Of a stretch of DNA of 64,000 bases, positions 22,413-35,896 are shown piece after piece. Source of the DNA: Paramyrothecium sp. XJ0827. Its lineage: Eukaryota > Ascomycota > Sordariomycetes > Hypocreales > Stachybotryaceae. The notes under the pieces were generated by a model. The model had not been told where the DNA came from. It saw nothing but the letters and a program-made list of their open reading frames with translations, and searched no databases. Made by a program: the position numbers and the translations under genes. Location of the stretch: positions 2,108,001 to 2,172,000 of the forward strand of contig JAJFPB010000006.1 in the NCBI GenBank assembly GCA_020881915.1, read 5' to 3'. Every line of letters begins with the position of its first letter. Position 1 is the first letter of the stretch.

Positions 22413-22829
22413 GATGGGCAGATTCTATTCGTGTTTTCTCCAATGCAGCAGGTCTACGCAATTGCAACGTTCTTGAGAGGTGTTCTCACTCAGGTCATTT
22501 ATGAAGAAAGAAGTGGGAAAGATGTTAGCTGGGTGGCCTTGTACCGAGCCGCTCCCGGATGCGATGCCGAGGTTCCCCGCGTAAAGTTGTGTGGGGTAGG
22601 ATACCCCGGATCCCCGAGTTGCTGGGGTCCTATGAATTGCATACTCTTCTGGTTGGAATTGAAGCTAGTCAGAACAACCAATGTGGAAATCCAATCATGA
22701 GGCTTGCTGGAGGCTTCGTGGCTAATGTTTTCCTTTTGGGCAAATGTCTCTACGGTCGTGTCATTATCTCATACCAAACCGATGTCCTGCTGGCATTGTA
22801 ACATAAATTTTGGTATCTAGGCATAGGTG
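22413..22829. other. Intergenic between SDR and TRAPPC12-like genes
   Basis: This holds the SDR promoter and the 3' flank of the TRAPPC12-like gene. A short inverted CCCCGGATCCCCGAG patch lies near 22603-22617. No gene is recognised. Confidence 0.45.
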
Positions 22830-24411
22830 CTACAGCTTAAAGTCTGCGTTCGTCTTCTCCCAGCCTGCATCGGTCTCGTCCATCCCTGCAACCCGTTCTG
22901 CCAGCTTCATCTTGAGACCTCGGCTCTTGTCTGTGCACAGCTCGTACATTGTGGACAGGTTGAAGAGCAGCGTATGCGAGGCCATGCCCTTGCCGACCAG
23001 TCCTTCTAATATTTCGCGACCCTTGTTCACGGTTAGCTTCTTCGCTGGACGTCTTTTCGTTCTTTCTCGCAGGAACAACATACTTCTTGTAATCTTCCAA
23101 GGTATAGTAAGCACACTGCCGCGTTGACCCCCACCATTTCGTCCTCCGTCGTCGTTCTAAGATCCTGCCACCGCTGCAAAGCAGATTCGTATTCTGCGTC
23201 GGCCATATCGCACAGCGCCAAGACGATCTGCTCTAGGGTGCCATCTTCGCCAGCACAATGCGACGCACATCGCTTAGCGCTACTGGCGTCTCCGAGATGT
23301 AGCCACAGCAGGGCCTTGGACAAGGTCAGCTTGTTGTCGCCCAGGTCCCGCAAGGTACTCAGGTGGTGCGCCGCGCCGGACAGGTCGTCCATGTCGATGA
23401 GGGCGCCGGCAACCTTAATTCCTAGGTCGTGAAGGCAGGCCTTCCAGAGCTCGCGGGCGGTGTTGTCATGCAGTGCAGTGGCTTTGATGATCTGTTCCCT
23501 GGCTTCCCGCGCAAGATCGTGATAGCTCATGACTGCGCGGCGCGGATCACCAAACCCGAGCGATTGCAAACGGACGATAAGGACGCGAAGATCCCATGGG
23601 ACTAGATGCTCCCCGGTGGCGTCGTCGATGTATGCCCGGGCATTGTTCACGTCCTCGAGTGCCTTCACTTCCTGTGCCGCCAGCGGCGTCGCGTCAATCA
23701 AGGTCAAACATGCCAGCCGGGTATACAGCAGATCGAAGATGGCTTTCGAATCTTGTGGGTCCACACCCCCGTTGCCAGCAGGGCTCGTCAACTTCTGGCC
23801 CGCAGCGATGGCGGCGGCACGGAAATGGCCTTTGGCGAGGAGTTCTTCAAGAGGGAGACTAGGGTCGGGCTGCTTGGGGGAGTTGCGAAACGCCGCAGGA
23901 ACATTGAGCGGCGTGAGGGGATGATAAATCTCAGGTCGTAGCAGGAACGAGAAATCTTTGGGCCGCACTTCGCCTAATTGGGGTACAGGTGAAGTTGCGG
24001 CAGAGCGTGCCCGAGCTGATGAGGCACTTCTCCGGGGAAGGTCAACGTTTGGACTGAGCTGACCTGCAGCTGCTGCGGCATTGGCAGCAGTCAAGGGGTC
24101 ACTGGAGCAGAGGGTGAGTGAAGTTCACAGTCAAGTGTTGAGCTCACAGGCACTTACTCGTCAATATCCAGGGGCCCTTTCGTAGAGGACCGTGGTCTGG
24201 TGGCTTCGCAAACATTAGCAACCACTTTGGCATACAAGCAGTCATGCGCACAGATGCTGTGAAGCTTCACCTGGCTCTTCCGCGCGCAAGAGTGAAGGTG
24301 GGGGTGCGAGCTTCAAGACATGATTGCAGGGCGTGCTCACCACGCACCTCTTGTGACGGATGATTTATTCCTTGAGTGGCCTTGGCTCGGCGTTCTTTGC
24401 GGCTCACTCAT
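22830..24411 (-). CDS. TRAPPC12-like trafficking complex subunit (TPR-like)
   Basis: Predicted TRAPP III-type vesicle-tethering subunit related to animal TRAPPC12. Four exons (24411-24348, 24203-24158, 24101-23084, 23021-22830) give 439 residues. The diagnostic C-terminal segment, spliced as NAAVCLLYLGRLQE plus GREILEGLVGKG and then LLFNLSTMYELCTDKS, closely follows the human protein. The middle is a helical TPR-like solenoid. The N terminus is basic and disordered (residues 1-60, with RPRSSTKGPLDIDDD). The start is chosen because MSEPQRTPSQ joins in frame over a 144-nt intron to ATRPRSS. The AAG acceptors (GCGAAG, GAACAAG) are less usual, but each gives the expected frame. It probably acts on Golgi or autophagy membranes. 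Confidence 0.85.
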
Positions 24412-25335
24412 GATTCTCCCGCTACAACCTGCGATGTGCCGTGCATGACTGTGACTGCGGATGATGCATGAAGCCGGGCCACGGGTAGAGACGCGCAGCG
24501 TGGCGGCTAAAGCTCGGGAGTCCACGTCCATTCATTGTGTGTAGGTACCTGAATGATGGAACTGATCTGTTTGTGCCATTCTGGGGGATTCGAGCTGTGT
24601 TCGTCTCGTAATTCTACGAGCAGATGTAGCTTCTGAGCAAATTTCGAGTCCGGACTGATGATGAGGTCAGAGTCTTCAATTACTAGCACATGTTGGTCCT
24701 GCTAAGCAGAAAAGATGTCAAGATTGCACCTGTTCTAGAGGCCTAACCTTGATGGCCCTACGGCCCCAGGTGAAACAGCGTAAGTTGTAGCTTGTAAAAG
24801 AGTTCACGGATTAGCTGAGTACTTGGACCTAAAGACGAGTCTGCGGGAGGAAGCCCTCCCCTGACACTGATCTTGCACAAAGCAATCGTGTTACTTACTT
24901 TGGGTGGGAGACGGGCAGTCAATGGCTTGCCAATTTGTCAGCCGAGTGCCGCCTTAGCCAACTTGAAGCCAACAGGGGACGTGCTTGTCGAAATGCTCCA
25001 GCAGTATGCAGCAGCAACTACCAATACAGTATCTGCAATGAACGGAGAACAAGCCTCTGCTGCTCCACAGACGAGCCGATACATCACTAATCCGGATTGC
25101 ATCACTAATCCAAAGCGGACCTGTTTAACGTTACTAGCATGACCAATAGTCAAACTGCGACCAAGTGCCAAGCTCAGAAGGCAGGGTAATATAGTATTAA
25201 AGGCCAAAGATGGGTGCTTCCGTGGACCTTGACTTGACTTAAATTGCATCATACGAACCGACAACATCACGACCTCAACATCTACTAAAGTTCCTTGCAC
25301 CAACTGCTCGACTTGTTGGTTCGGTCGCATCCCTC
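24412..25335. other. Intergenic with an orphan exon-like frame
   Basis: This holds the promoters of the TRAPPC12-like gene (-) and the SnoaL-like gene (+). On the minus strand at 24507-24701 there is an exon-like frame that ends in a stop and is preceded by a TTCTGCTTAG acceptor. Its translation contains VLVIEDSDLIISPDSKFAQ and PPEWHKQISSIIQVPTHNEW. Another exon-like piece precedes it (about 24748-24789). No ATG-bearing 5' exon could be joined, so no gene is called. Confidence 0.35.
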
Positions 25336-25791
25336 ATGTCCAGCACGAATAAGCACACGGCCCGCTCGGTGGTCAACAGGTTCTACGAAGCGGAGCTCGC
25401 CTTCACAACCGCCGCCCCCGAGGAACGTGACTTCAGCGGCATCGCCAGCGTCCTGTCCCCGGATGTCCTGCTGGAGCAAACGTCCGGCCTACCCTATGCG
25501 GGCATCTACAGAGGCCCCCAGGGAATCCTGGACTGGATCAGCAAGGCAGGCGAGTGGTTCGACAAGATAGACGTGCAGAACCCAGAGTTCTTCGAGCGCG
25601 AGGGCTCGGATCGCATTGCCGTCCTGTCCACGGTCAATTTCAAGGTCAAGGCGACGGGCGAGGAGCTCTACTACCCACTTGCTCAGAGCTTCACCGTTGA
25701 CAAGGAGAAAGGCGTCATCACGGAACTGCGGGCGTTTTACTGGGACGTTCATGCCTTGAACAAGGCTATAGGATACGAGCCAAAGCCTTGA
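25336..25791 (+). CDS. SnoaL-like / NTF2-fold protein
   Basis: A 151-residue intronless protein with the look of the SnoaL-like (NTF2 cone-fold) superfamily. It has an N-terminal helix (VNRFYEAELAF), a pocket-forming segment LSPDVLLEQTSGLPYAGIYRGPQGILDWI, and the long beta strands VLSTVNFKVKATGEELYYPL and ITELRAFYWDVHALN. Members are small-molecule cyclases, isomerases, hydratases or non-enzymatic binders. The length is typical. No catalytic dyad can be identified with confidence, so no reaction is assigned. No signal peptide is seen and a cytosolic location is expected. The ATG at 25336 begins the domain and is the only reasonable start. Confidence 0.78.
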   Translation: MSSTNKHTARSVVNRFYEAELAFTTAAPEERDFSGIASVLSPDVLLEQTSGLPYAGIYRGPQGILDWISKAGEWFDKIDVQNPEFFEREGSDRIAVLSTVNFKVKATGEELYYPLAQSFTVDKEKGVITELRAFYWDVHALNKAIGYEPKP

Positions 25792-26249
25792 GGCGTTGGG
25801 ACACTCAACCCTCAAAGCGCTTGTTATATGTCATGAATGAATGCTGCGTGATGGATCGGCAGGGGAGGTCCAGTTTACCATATTGGGCCAAGAGTCGCAT
25901 TAATTAAATGCACAAACTATGTCGCCGGCTATCAATACGTCTTTTCATTAACAGTTGTCATTGACAATTGTCTAGGAGTTCCAATCAGTACCACCATTTA
26001 CCGTACAAAGTGGTTCAATGCATCCATCAAACGTAGGCTTTAGCGCCATGTCCTGTGCTTCAGCGCTCTTTAGACCTGTACCTGCACGGCACTCCCAAGA
26101 ATGCGCTAAAGGACAAGATCTCCACTGGGCAACGCAACTTCAGCGTTTTGCGCTCTCACTCCACAAACGCATCTCACTCTTGAGACATTCAGAGCTCCCT
26201 GAACCACGCCTGATGACGCTCCCCGTCATGTCAAGATCTCAAGGACGCC
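25792..26249. other. Intergenic: SnoaL 3' flank and tfc6 promoter
   Basis: The region between two plus-strand genes. A short inverted repeat, TTAACAGTTGTCATTGACAATTG-like, lies near 25948-25971. No gene is seen. Confidence 0.45.
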
Positions 26250-28434
26250 ATGAGGACCAGAGAATCAAATCAAAGCAAGCGGTACACTGTGCAAAAATAT
26301 GACTTTGACGATAGCGAAGATGAGGCCCAGCCCGATACGGGACGGCGCCGCCGCAAGGCCGCCAGCGACGACGATGACAACTTTGACGAAACGGCCGTAG
26401 GCGCCGAGAGTGCCGGCGACGAAGATGAGGATGAGCATGCCTCTCAGCTCCCAGTATCCGACGTTGAGATGAGCGACGCAGAGGCGCCGGCAAAGAGCCA
26501 AGCTGCGCGCCGCCGCTCAAAACCTGCCAAGCCGGCCACCGCAGGCGCTGCCGCACGGCAGACGGGCTACCTGGACATTGAGCCTATGCCAACAGACGGC
26601 CATCCCCTGAGGGGCTATGCTGGTCCCTACGATAGAAGCTTTCGCGGCCAAGTGCTCGTGAATGCGTGGTATGGGCCCAGCCAGGACCGGATCGAGCAGA
26701 TGCAGGATATGCTCGACCAGTGGCAAGATTTCACAGTCTTGCCCCCGAAAACGGCAGATGACTCTGCTGAAAACACGATCAGTCCTTGGTTGCCTCACTT
26801 TTCCGAAGAGGAGGCACGGACTTCTGGACCTTGGTTAGAGCGGATGAAGGGCATCGTACCAACTGAAGCCGCCTGGTCGACTCTGTCTTTCGAAGAATCA
26901 CAACCTTACCGCATGCCGTTGCAGCAACTGCCCGTGCTTCTAGGGCCGTACCCGGAGCAGTTCGACGTCAAGTTCAATCCCGGCGACAGCTGTCCCCTCT
27001 CGCAGTCGTGTTCCCCCGTCAACCCAGGTGACCCCAACGCCAATATCCCCACAGGGTGGCTGCTCGATTGCGGCGGTCTCATCATCGGCATGGACTGGGC
27101 GCCGCGTCTATCGGGCGATGTTGCTCAGCTGCTGGCTTTGGCCATTATACCCCACGCCGACCAGGAACCCTACGACTTCGAGCAGGAGTCCGCGAGGCCG
27201 GATTTCGAAAAGTTTGGCGCGGTGCAGCTGTGGGAATTTGCCGGAAAGAGGGATGGAGATGGTGTCATGAGACCGTCGACGCAGAAGCCGAAGCTTCGGA
27301 AGACGATGTGCTTCGACTGTGGACGTGCACGGAGGGTCAAATGGAGTCCGATAGGGGGCTACATGGCCGTTCTGTGCGGCGATGGAAACGTCTACATTGT
27401 CCGGCCTGGGGATGGCGGTGATGACGACTACGGTAAGTGCAGTTTCGTTCAGCCATGGATGTTTTCTAATATTGTCTCTAGAGGTTATGACGCAGCCGAT
27501 TGCGGTTCTTGAGTTACTGGGAGAGGACGACATCAAAGCAACAGCAATGACGTGGATCAACGTGAACCGGTTCGTGGTTGGCTATTCCGACGGCTCGGTG
27601 GGTTTATGGTCCATCAACCCACAGCGTCTCATTTCGCGGCATCCAATTCACCACAATGCGGTAGTCGACATCGCCTCCGGATATCCGACCATGCCATATG
27701 TGCTAGCATGCACGCCTATCGGTGGAACAGCCAAGGTCGTCGACATACGAAGTCCCGGCTACGAGACGACCGCCGCTCAGTCCCTCCTGATAAACCCCCA
27801 ACCCAACCTGCTGGCCTACAGTGACCATCTTATGGGCTTCTTCTCCATCTTCCCTTCTTCCAACGCCCTCAACACGATTGTTGGCTTCATGCACCACGCC
27901 TCGTTCCCGCTGGTCCGCAGGATCTTCACCGGCGACAGCTTCCTCACGTGCCTGTCCGTGGGCCGCACCCATCCCTTCCTCCTGATAGGCATGACGGACG
28001 GGTCGCTCTGGGCGCTGAACCCGATGGTCGAGCTGTTCACCTCGCGACGCGAACCATCCGACCGTCGGAAGGTGTTCCAGCACGAGCACCGCCCCGCCAT
28101 GCTGTTCCCAGTGGACTCGCCCGCTTCTGCCAGGGGCGCTACACGCCTTCTCCAGGGCTTCAAGACGGAGAAGAACCACAACCCCAGGACCGAAATGAAG
28201 GCCGCCACCAAGAAAGCCAAGACGCCGAAAAAGTCAGGGGCGTCTGCGGCTGCCGCAGACGACAATGATGAAGAGGCTGGCTCAATGGATCTATCGCGGG
28301 GTGTTGTACATGATCCAATGACACGAATCACGATCGTGCAGTGGAATCCGAATGAGGGATATGGCTGCTGGGCTGCCGCTGCCATGGGCTCAGGTCTTGT
28401 ACGAGTGATGGATTTGGGATTGGATAGAGCGTGA
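26250..28434 (+). CDS. tfc6: TFIIIC subunit Tfc6-like WD40 protein
   Basis: Predicted subunit of the RNA polymerase III factor TFIIIC, which binds B-box promoters of tRNA genes. Two exons (26250-27432 and 27482-28434, intron 49 nt) give 711 residues. The N-terminal 110 residues are acidic and disordered with a basic RRRRK patch and long Asp/Glu runs. A conserved entry segment follows (GYLDIEPMPTDGHPLRGYAGPYDRS in two pieces). The WD40-like propeller includes WLLDCGGLIIGMDWAP, RVKWSPIGGYMAVLCGDG, VGYSDGSVGLWSI and LIGMTDGSLWALNP. A Lys-rich insert with acidic DDNDEEAG lies before the last blade. The first ATG in this frame is used. The gene converges on the AdipoR-like gene with only 42 bp between stop codons. 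Confidence 0.87.
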
Positions 28435-28476
28435 CGTCAAAAATTGATACCCATTCATATTACTCTGAGAGCAGTC

Positions 28477-29560
28477 TCAGTCTATCAAGCACTGCGATCC
28501 CATAACTGTATGGTGGTAGTCAAAGGCCTTGGCCATGCCGTAAAGGTGGGTTGCGGCGGCCAGCACCACAAACATGTGGAAGATCTGGTGAGAGTTGCCC
28601 CAAATGTCGTAGGATCCAGGTGCGCTTCTCTCTGGCCATCGGACCTAGCACGGCGGTTAGCAATTGTCACACGTGGCGAACAAGTAGGGTCGTACTGCGT
28701 AGAGAACAGCTCCGAAGATGTACATGGCGCCGTGGAGTGCGACCCAGCTAAGGCTCATCCGGTCCTCCATCCCTTGGTACCCGTAGATGCTGAGGCCGTG
28801 GATGATGGGAATAACCCCAGACAGGCCCAGGCCAATGAACATCATGGCGCGGACGTGGCGCAGCTCCGGGGTGCGGAACTTCTCAACCCACGACACGAGG
28901 CCGCAGCCAGCACCCAGGGTACAGATCTTGAGAAGTGTTAGCAGCTCTCCACTAGATAATCGTAGGGTGGGCGAATCAACTCACCAAGCCCAGGTAGAAG
29001 GTCAGCAGCTTGGGGTCGCAGAAGAAGCCGTAGTACAGGGCCGGGACGTAGCTGCCGACGATCAAGGCGACGATGCCCGTGTAGTCGAGCTTGTTCCCCC
29101 ACTTGGCGACGGCCTCGCTGTGGTTGAGCAGGGCGTGGAACGTGGCGCTCATGCCGAGGCACAGGACGGCGCCGCCGAAGAAGCAGGCGAAGACGGCGAC
29201 GTCGTCGCGGCGCGCCGAGGCGTAGCGCGGGCGGACGACGGCGTAGAGGTAGAGCGAGGCGGCGGCGGCGAGGGCGGCGCCGACGAGGTGCGACCAGATG
29301 TTGACCGACTCGTTGTGCACGTAGAAGAGGGAGCGCAGCGAGTGCAGGTAGGACGCGCGCGACTGGCGGTAGCCCGACAGGATGAAGGCGTTGTCGCGCC
29401 GCCACGCCGGCAGCTCGTCCCAGAGCATGAGCAGCGCGTCCTCGACCTTGCGCTCCACCGTCTTGGCCGTCTGGACGAGCGCGTCGGCGGCGGCGGCTGA
29501 AGCGCGGCGCTGGCGGAGGCCGTTGGCGCCGCCGCCGCCGGTTTTGGGAGAGGCTGTCAT
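28477..29560 (-). CDS. AdipoR/haemolysin-III (Izh-like) seven-helix receptor
   Basis: A 324-residue integral membrane protein of the PAQR family (adiponectin receptor and yeast Izh). Three exons: 29560-28985, 28926-28696 and 28644-28477. Hallmarks are the N-terminal cytosolic RQSRASYLHSLRSLFYVHNESVNIW segment (in two pieces), the zinc His in SATFHALLNHS with Asp in WGNKLDYTGI, and the C-terminal pair HQIFHMFVVLAAATH. The last intron joins LYA to VRWPERSAPGSYDIWGNS; reading through it would stop after 13 residues. Family members are zinc-site ceramidase-like hydrolases or sterol/zinc homeostasis regulators. Plasma or ER membrane location is inferred. The first 25 residues are Ala- and Gly-rich. 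Confidence 0.92.
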
Positions 29561-31687
29561 TGCTGCTGCGATGAGCCTTCTATCTCACTCTTTTTATGAA
29601 GAAACGCAATTACAAAGGGGGCTGGATCCCGGGTTTCTTTTTTATGTTGTTCGGCGACAATGGTTGGGTTTGTCTAGGTGTGGTCGTTTTGTTGGGAACG
29701 GCGCAAGGAGTGAGGCCGATTGTGCGGGTCCGAAGCTCCGAGGCCCACTGTCAGTCCTAACAACAAGTGAGAGCATTCACATGTGAACGTATACCACGAG
29801 AGGTGGGCAGATTTCTGGTAAGTAGATTAAGTATATTGGATATGACCAGTTGTTTTTGTAGCAATTCGATAAGTCGGGGAAAGTTATACTCTGCAACGGT
29901 AAGACTTCTCAACCACTTACTTGAGTGGTTGTTACCCTGTATAAGCCACCATCCTAGATTAATCTTCGACGTCGTCCTTCTCGCCAGCGTTCAAGCTTGC
30001 GACATTTCTCAATACACTCCTTATACTTTGCTTCAAAGAGCCCTAGGTTTTAATGTAATTGATGATTCAAGAATCGTCGTTTCGTCTTGGTACTTCCGCT
30101 TTGCTCATCCCGTGTTGTGATTTTACACACGCTACCTTATGACCACGTCTCCCGCAGAGCGACTCCCGAAAGGGCATCAAACGCAAGAAGACCTCTCGAA
30201 AATGTTCTTGTGATCAGGCAGACCCAAGCTTGCGGGTTCTCGTTCGACGATCCTTCCCACTGTATGTTAAAACTCGATGCCAACATTTTCCGGCACCGTC
30301 TCACATCTGCTAACAAATTTGAGTGCGTTGAGTAAAGGACTGAATCTTTCACAAAAGCGGGCGTTATTCTGGGCGCCCTCTTCAAGGTTGCCAGCGACGC
30401 TTTCGTTAGTTTGTCAAGTGAACAGGTGCACAATTTATGCAGCCACCTTGTCCCACGCAGCGTAGTTGGAAGCCCTGTGAGGAATGTCGAAGAATACGAT
30501 GCTGTAAGTGAAGACCAAAACATGGAGTAGCGTTCGGTGTAGCTGATTGTTTGTAATCAGTTTGTGTTTGGTGAAGCAGGGACAATAGGCGCGGGCTTCT
30601 GGTTCTCCTTCTAAGTGACTAGTATCGATACAGGTCTAACGGCGATTTTTAAGTAGAAGGAGCAGAGTATGACACTGGTCCAGGCTCTATGTTTATGTCT
30701 TAGAGACGAGCCTGCTAGGAGTGGAAGCTGAAGCAACGAAAGACTGTCGAGTTGTTGATCAGCCCCGTTCGGATTGCTTAATGCAACAGTTGATGTCTCC
30801 TTGACTTTCGAAGGCTCAGAATACGTAAGAGGCTGCGATCTTGACCTGTTGGAACTGGGTAAATTCCAAATTATTGAAGCCCCAGTAAATTGACCAATGA
30901 TGGATGCACCAGCATCTTCCCACGTTTTATACTGGATATATTACATGTAAATTAACCATAGTTATCTCAACACTTTGCGGGCCAGGTCTCAGTCCAGCCC
31001 TTTGGGGATCACTTCAATAATAGTAGTAGCCTCTTCAAGCCAGGCCTTGCCCAGACGGCTCTCGCGCTGACTTGCCATATCTTACCTACTGTATATCGTC
31101 AGGTACATCAAGTGTCATAGGAAGCAGCTTACGCGGGTAGTATTCTGAGCTTCAGCAGTTGCCTTAATTCGTGTACTGGCATATCATTGTGGGGCGGCTA
31201 CATATCCTCAGTCGTCAGGCAGTCAAAGGAATGTAAGGTGCACCGAGATAAGGCTACGGGGATTGGACAGTTCCTCGATGACTGGACTGCGATTTGACCT
31301 CTGTCGTCGAGCCTGGCTGGCGAGCCGCAGGTGAATCAAACGAAAGGACCTTTGCTTACGGTTCCATCATTTCGGCTGACAAAATTTGACATGCACATAC
31401 AAAGGGTATAGCGCTTTGACAAAGTCGTTTGTGCTGACAAGGCTTGGCTGCCAAAACAGTGCAAGACTAGGAGGAAACCCTGCACAAGAACAGGTATTCG
31501 TGGGTTTTGGAGAAACGTGGAGTGCGTGAGGATACATATTCGTGATTCATCAATATAAAGTGCTTCAGAAGCTCGCAAGATACGCCGAACGCAGGGGCTA
31601 CTCCACGCTACATTGCAACGGAGACGCCGTGTGGCTTCGCGAGGCCATCCGGAAAGTTGCCGAGACCGACAGCCAGGCGCGTCTTTC
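29561..31687. other. Long intergenic region
   Basis: About 2.1 kb holding the promoter of the AdipoR-like gene and the 3' flank of tma7. Frames up to 128 codons occur (for example 30137-30523, -), but they show no domain. A short ATG frame at 30437-30511 (+) contains CEECRRIRCC, which resembles half of a Zn2Cys6 cluster but has the wrong spacing. Nothing is called. Confidence 0.45.
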
Positions 31688-32061
31688 TTATTTCTTTCCG
31701 CTCTTCTTGATGCCCTGAGTACCGGTGTTCAAGGGGCCCTTGCCACCAGCCTTGGCTGCCAACTCCTTGCGGGCCTTCTCCTCTGTGAAACGAATTTTGT
31801 CAGCTTATCGTCGACAGGTGCGGAACGGTGTTGATGGAGCGGATCGTGGGGTTCGTACCGGCGCGCTTCTTCTCGAGGTAAGCCAGGTCGTCCTCATCGA
31901 GGTCCTTGGCAGCCTTCTTGGCCTGCTTCAAAGGCTTGACCTTGCCGCCTGTTGTGAGGTGATTTATCGTCAGCAACCGTAGGTCTCGGAAGTGGGGTGA
32001 TGGAATGGAGGGGTTCTCAGCGCATGCGCAAGGACTGACCTTCTCGGTTTGCGCCACCCAT
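31688..32061 (-). CDS. tma7: Translation-machinery-associated protein Tma7
   Basis: A 68-residue ribosome-associated protein, missed by simple frame scans because it is split into three small exons: 32061-32040, 31948-31859 and 31782-31688. The introns are 91 and 76 nt. The spliced protein starts MGGANREGGKVKPLKQAKK. It continues through DLDEDDLAYLEKK and ends with the conserved GGKGPLNTGTQGIKKSGKK. This is the full family length and signature, including the all-lysine C terminus. The charge pattern suggests an extended helix that binds ribosomes. The yeast homologue is linked to translation, but its exact role is not settled. It is divergent from prp4 with 619 bp between starts. Confidence 0.95.
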
Positions 32062-32680
32062 GTTGTAAGAGTTGGGAGAGGGGAAAGAGATGGAGAAAAT
32101 TAAAGAGTGTATGAGTCTGAGGAGCAGAAAATCTAGCCTTCTCCGGGAGATGGGTGAGATCGCGAAGCGGAATGTTCAGGGACAAAAAGTTGCCGCCGCC
32201 GAAGTCCGCGGGCGGTGAATGCGGCAGATAATGGACGTGCCGACTGGGAATGGCTTAGCTCTCCTTATGTAAGACAGCTCCGGGCCCCAGCGCAGGACCC
32301 ACACTGACTTTGCGATGCATCCGGAATCAGGGTCACCATCTAGTTACGTCAAACCTTTTGTTTCCGGAGCCAACGTTACAGTTCCGTTAATACCTCTCGA
32401 CAACACTCTCGTTGGCGCAGTCGGTAACTGATCAAGCTCTGAATCACAGCATCTTTATCCAATAGCCTGCTCCTTTTGATAGACGCTGCTTGCTCGTGCT
32501 CATAGACAACCTTTCCTGCTCCTGTCGCAACCCGTTCGCAAATGATCTGAGCTTGAGACGAGTCAACGCTGATCTGGTTGGACTCTATTCCTGCTACGCG
32601 CCCTTTCCTCAAGTCACCTTGCTGACCTTTTCTCCTTCAATCCCATAAAGATCCCTTTGCGGATCCAGCGCGCGGTCACC
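32062..32680. promoter_or_regulatory. Shared divergent promoter of tma7 and prp4
   Basis: A 619-bp head-to-head region. It contains TTACGTCA (32344-32351), a bZIP/CRE-type site. A pyrimidine-rich stretch lies just before the prp4 ATG. A GTTGGCGCAGTCGGTA segment near 32411 resembles a tRNA A box, but no B box follows. Confidence 0.5.

Positions 32681-35896
<3,216 letters not shown>

Noticed and set aside
28787..29500. 237-codon plus-strand frame
   Set aside because: Antisense to the first exon of the AdipoR-like gene and explained by its codon bias.
30437..30511. Short ATG frame with CEECRRIRCC, resembling a Zn2Cys6 half-cluster
   Set aside because: The spacing after the CxxC pair is four residues, not six, and no downstream half was found.
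32405..32460. tRNA-like A box (TGGCGCAGTCGG)
   Set aside because: No B box (GGTTCGAnTCC) follows and no cloverleaf can be drawn. It lies in the prp4 promoter region.
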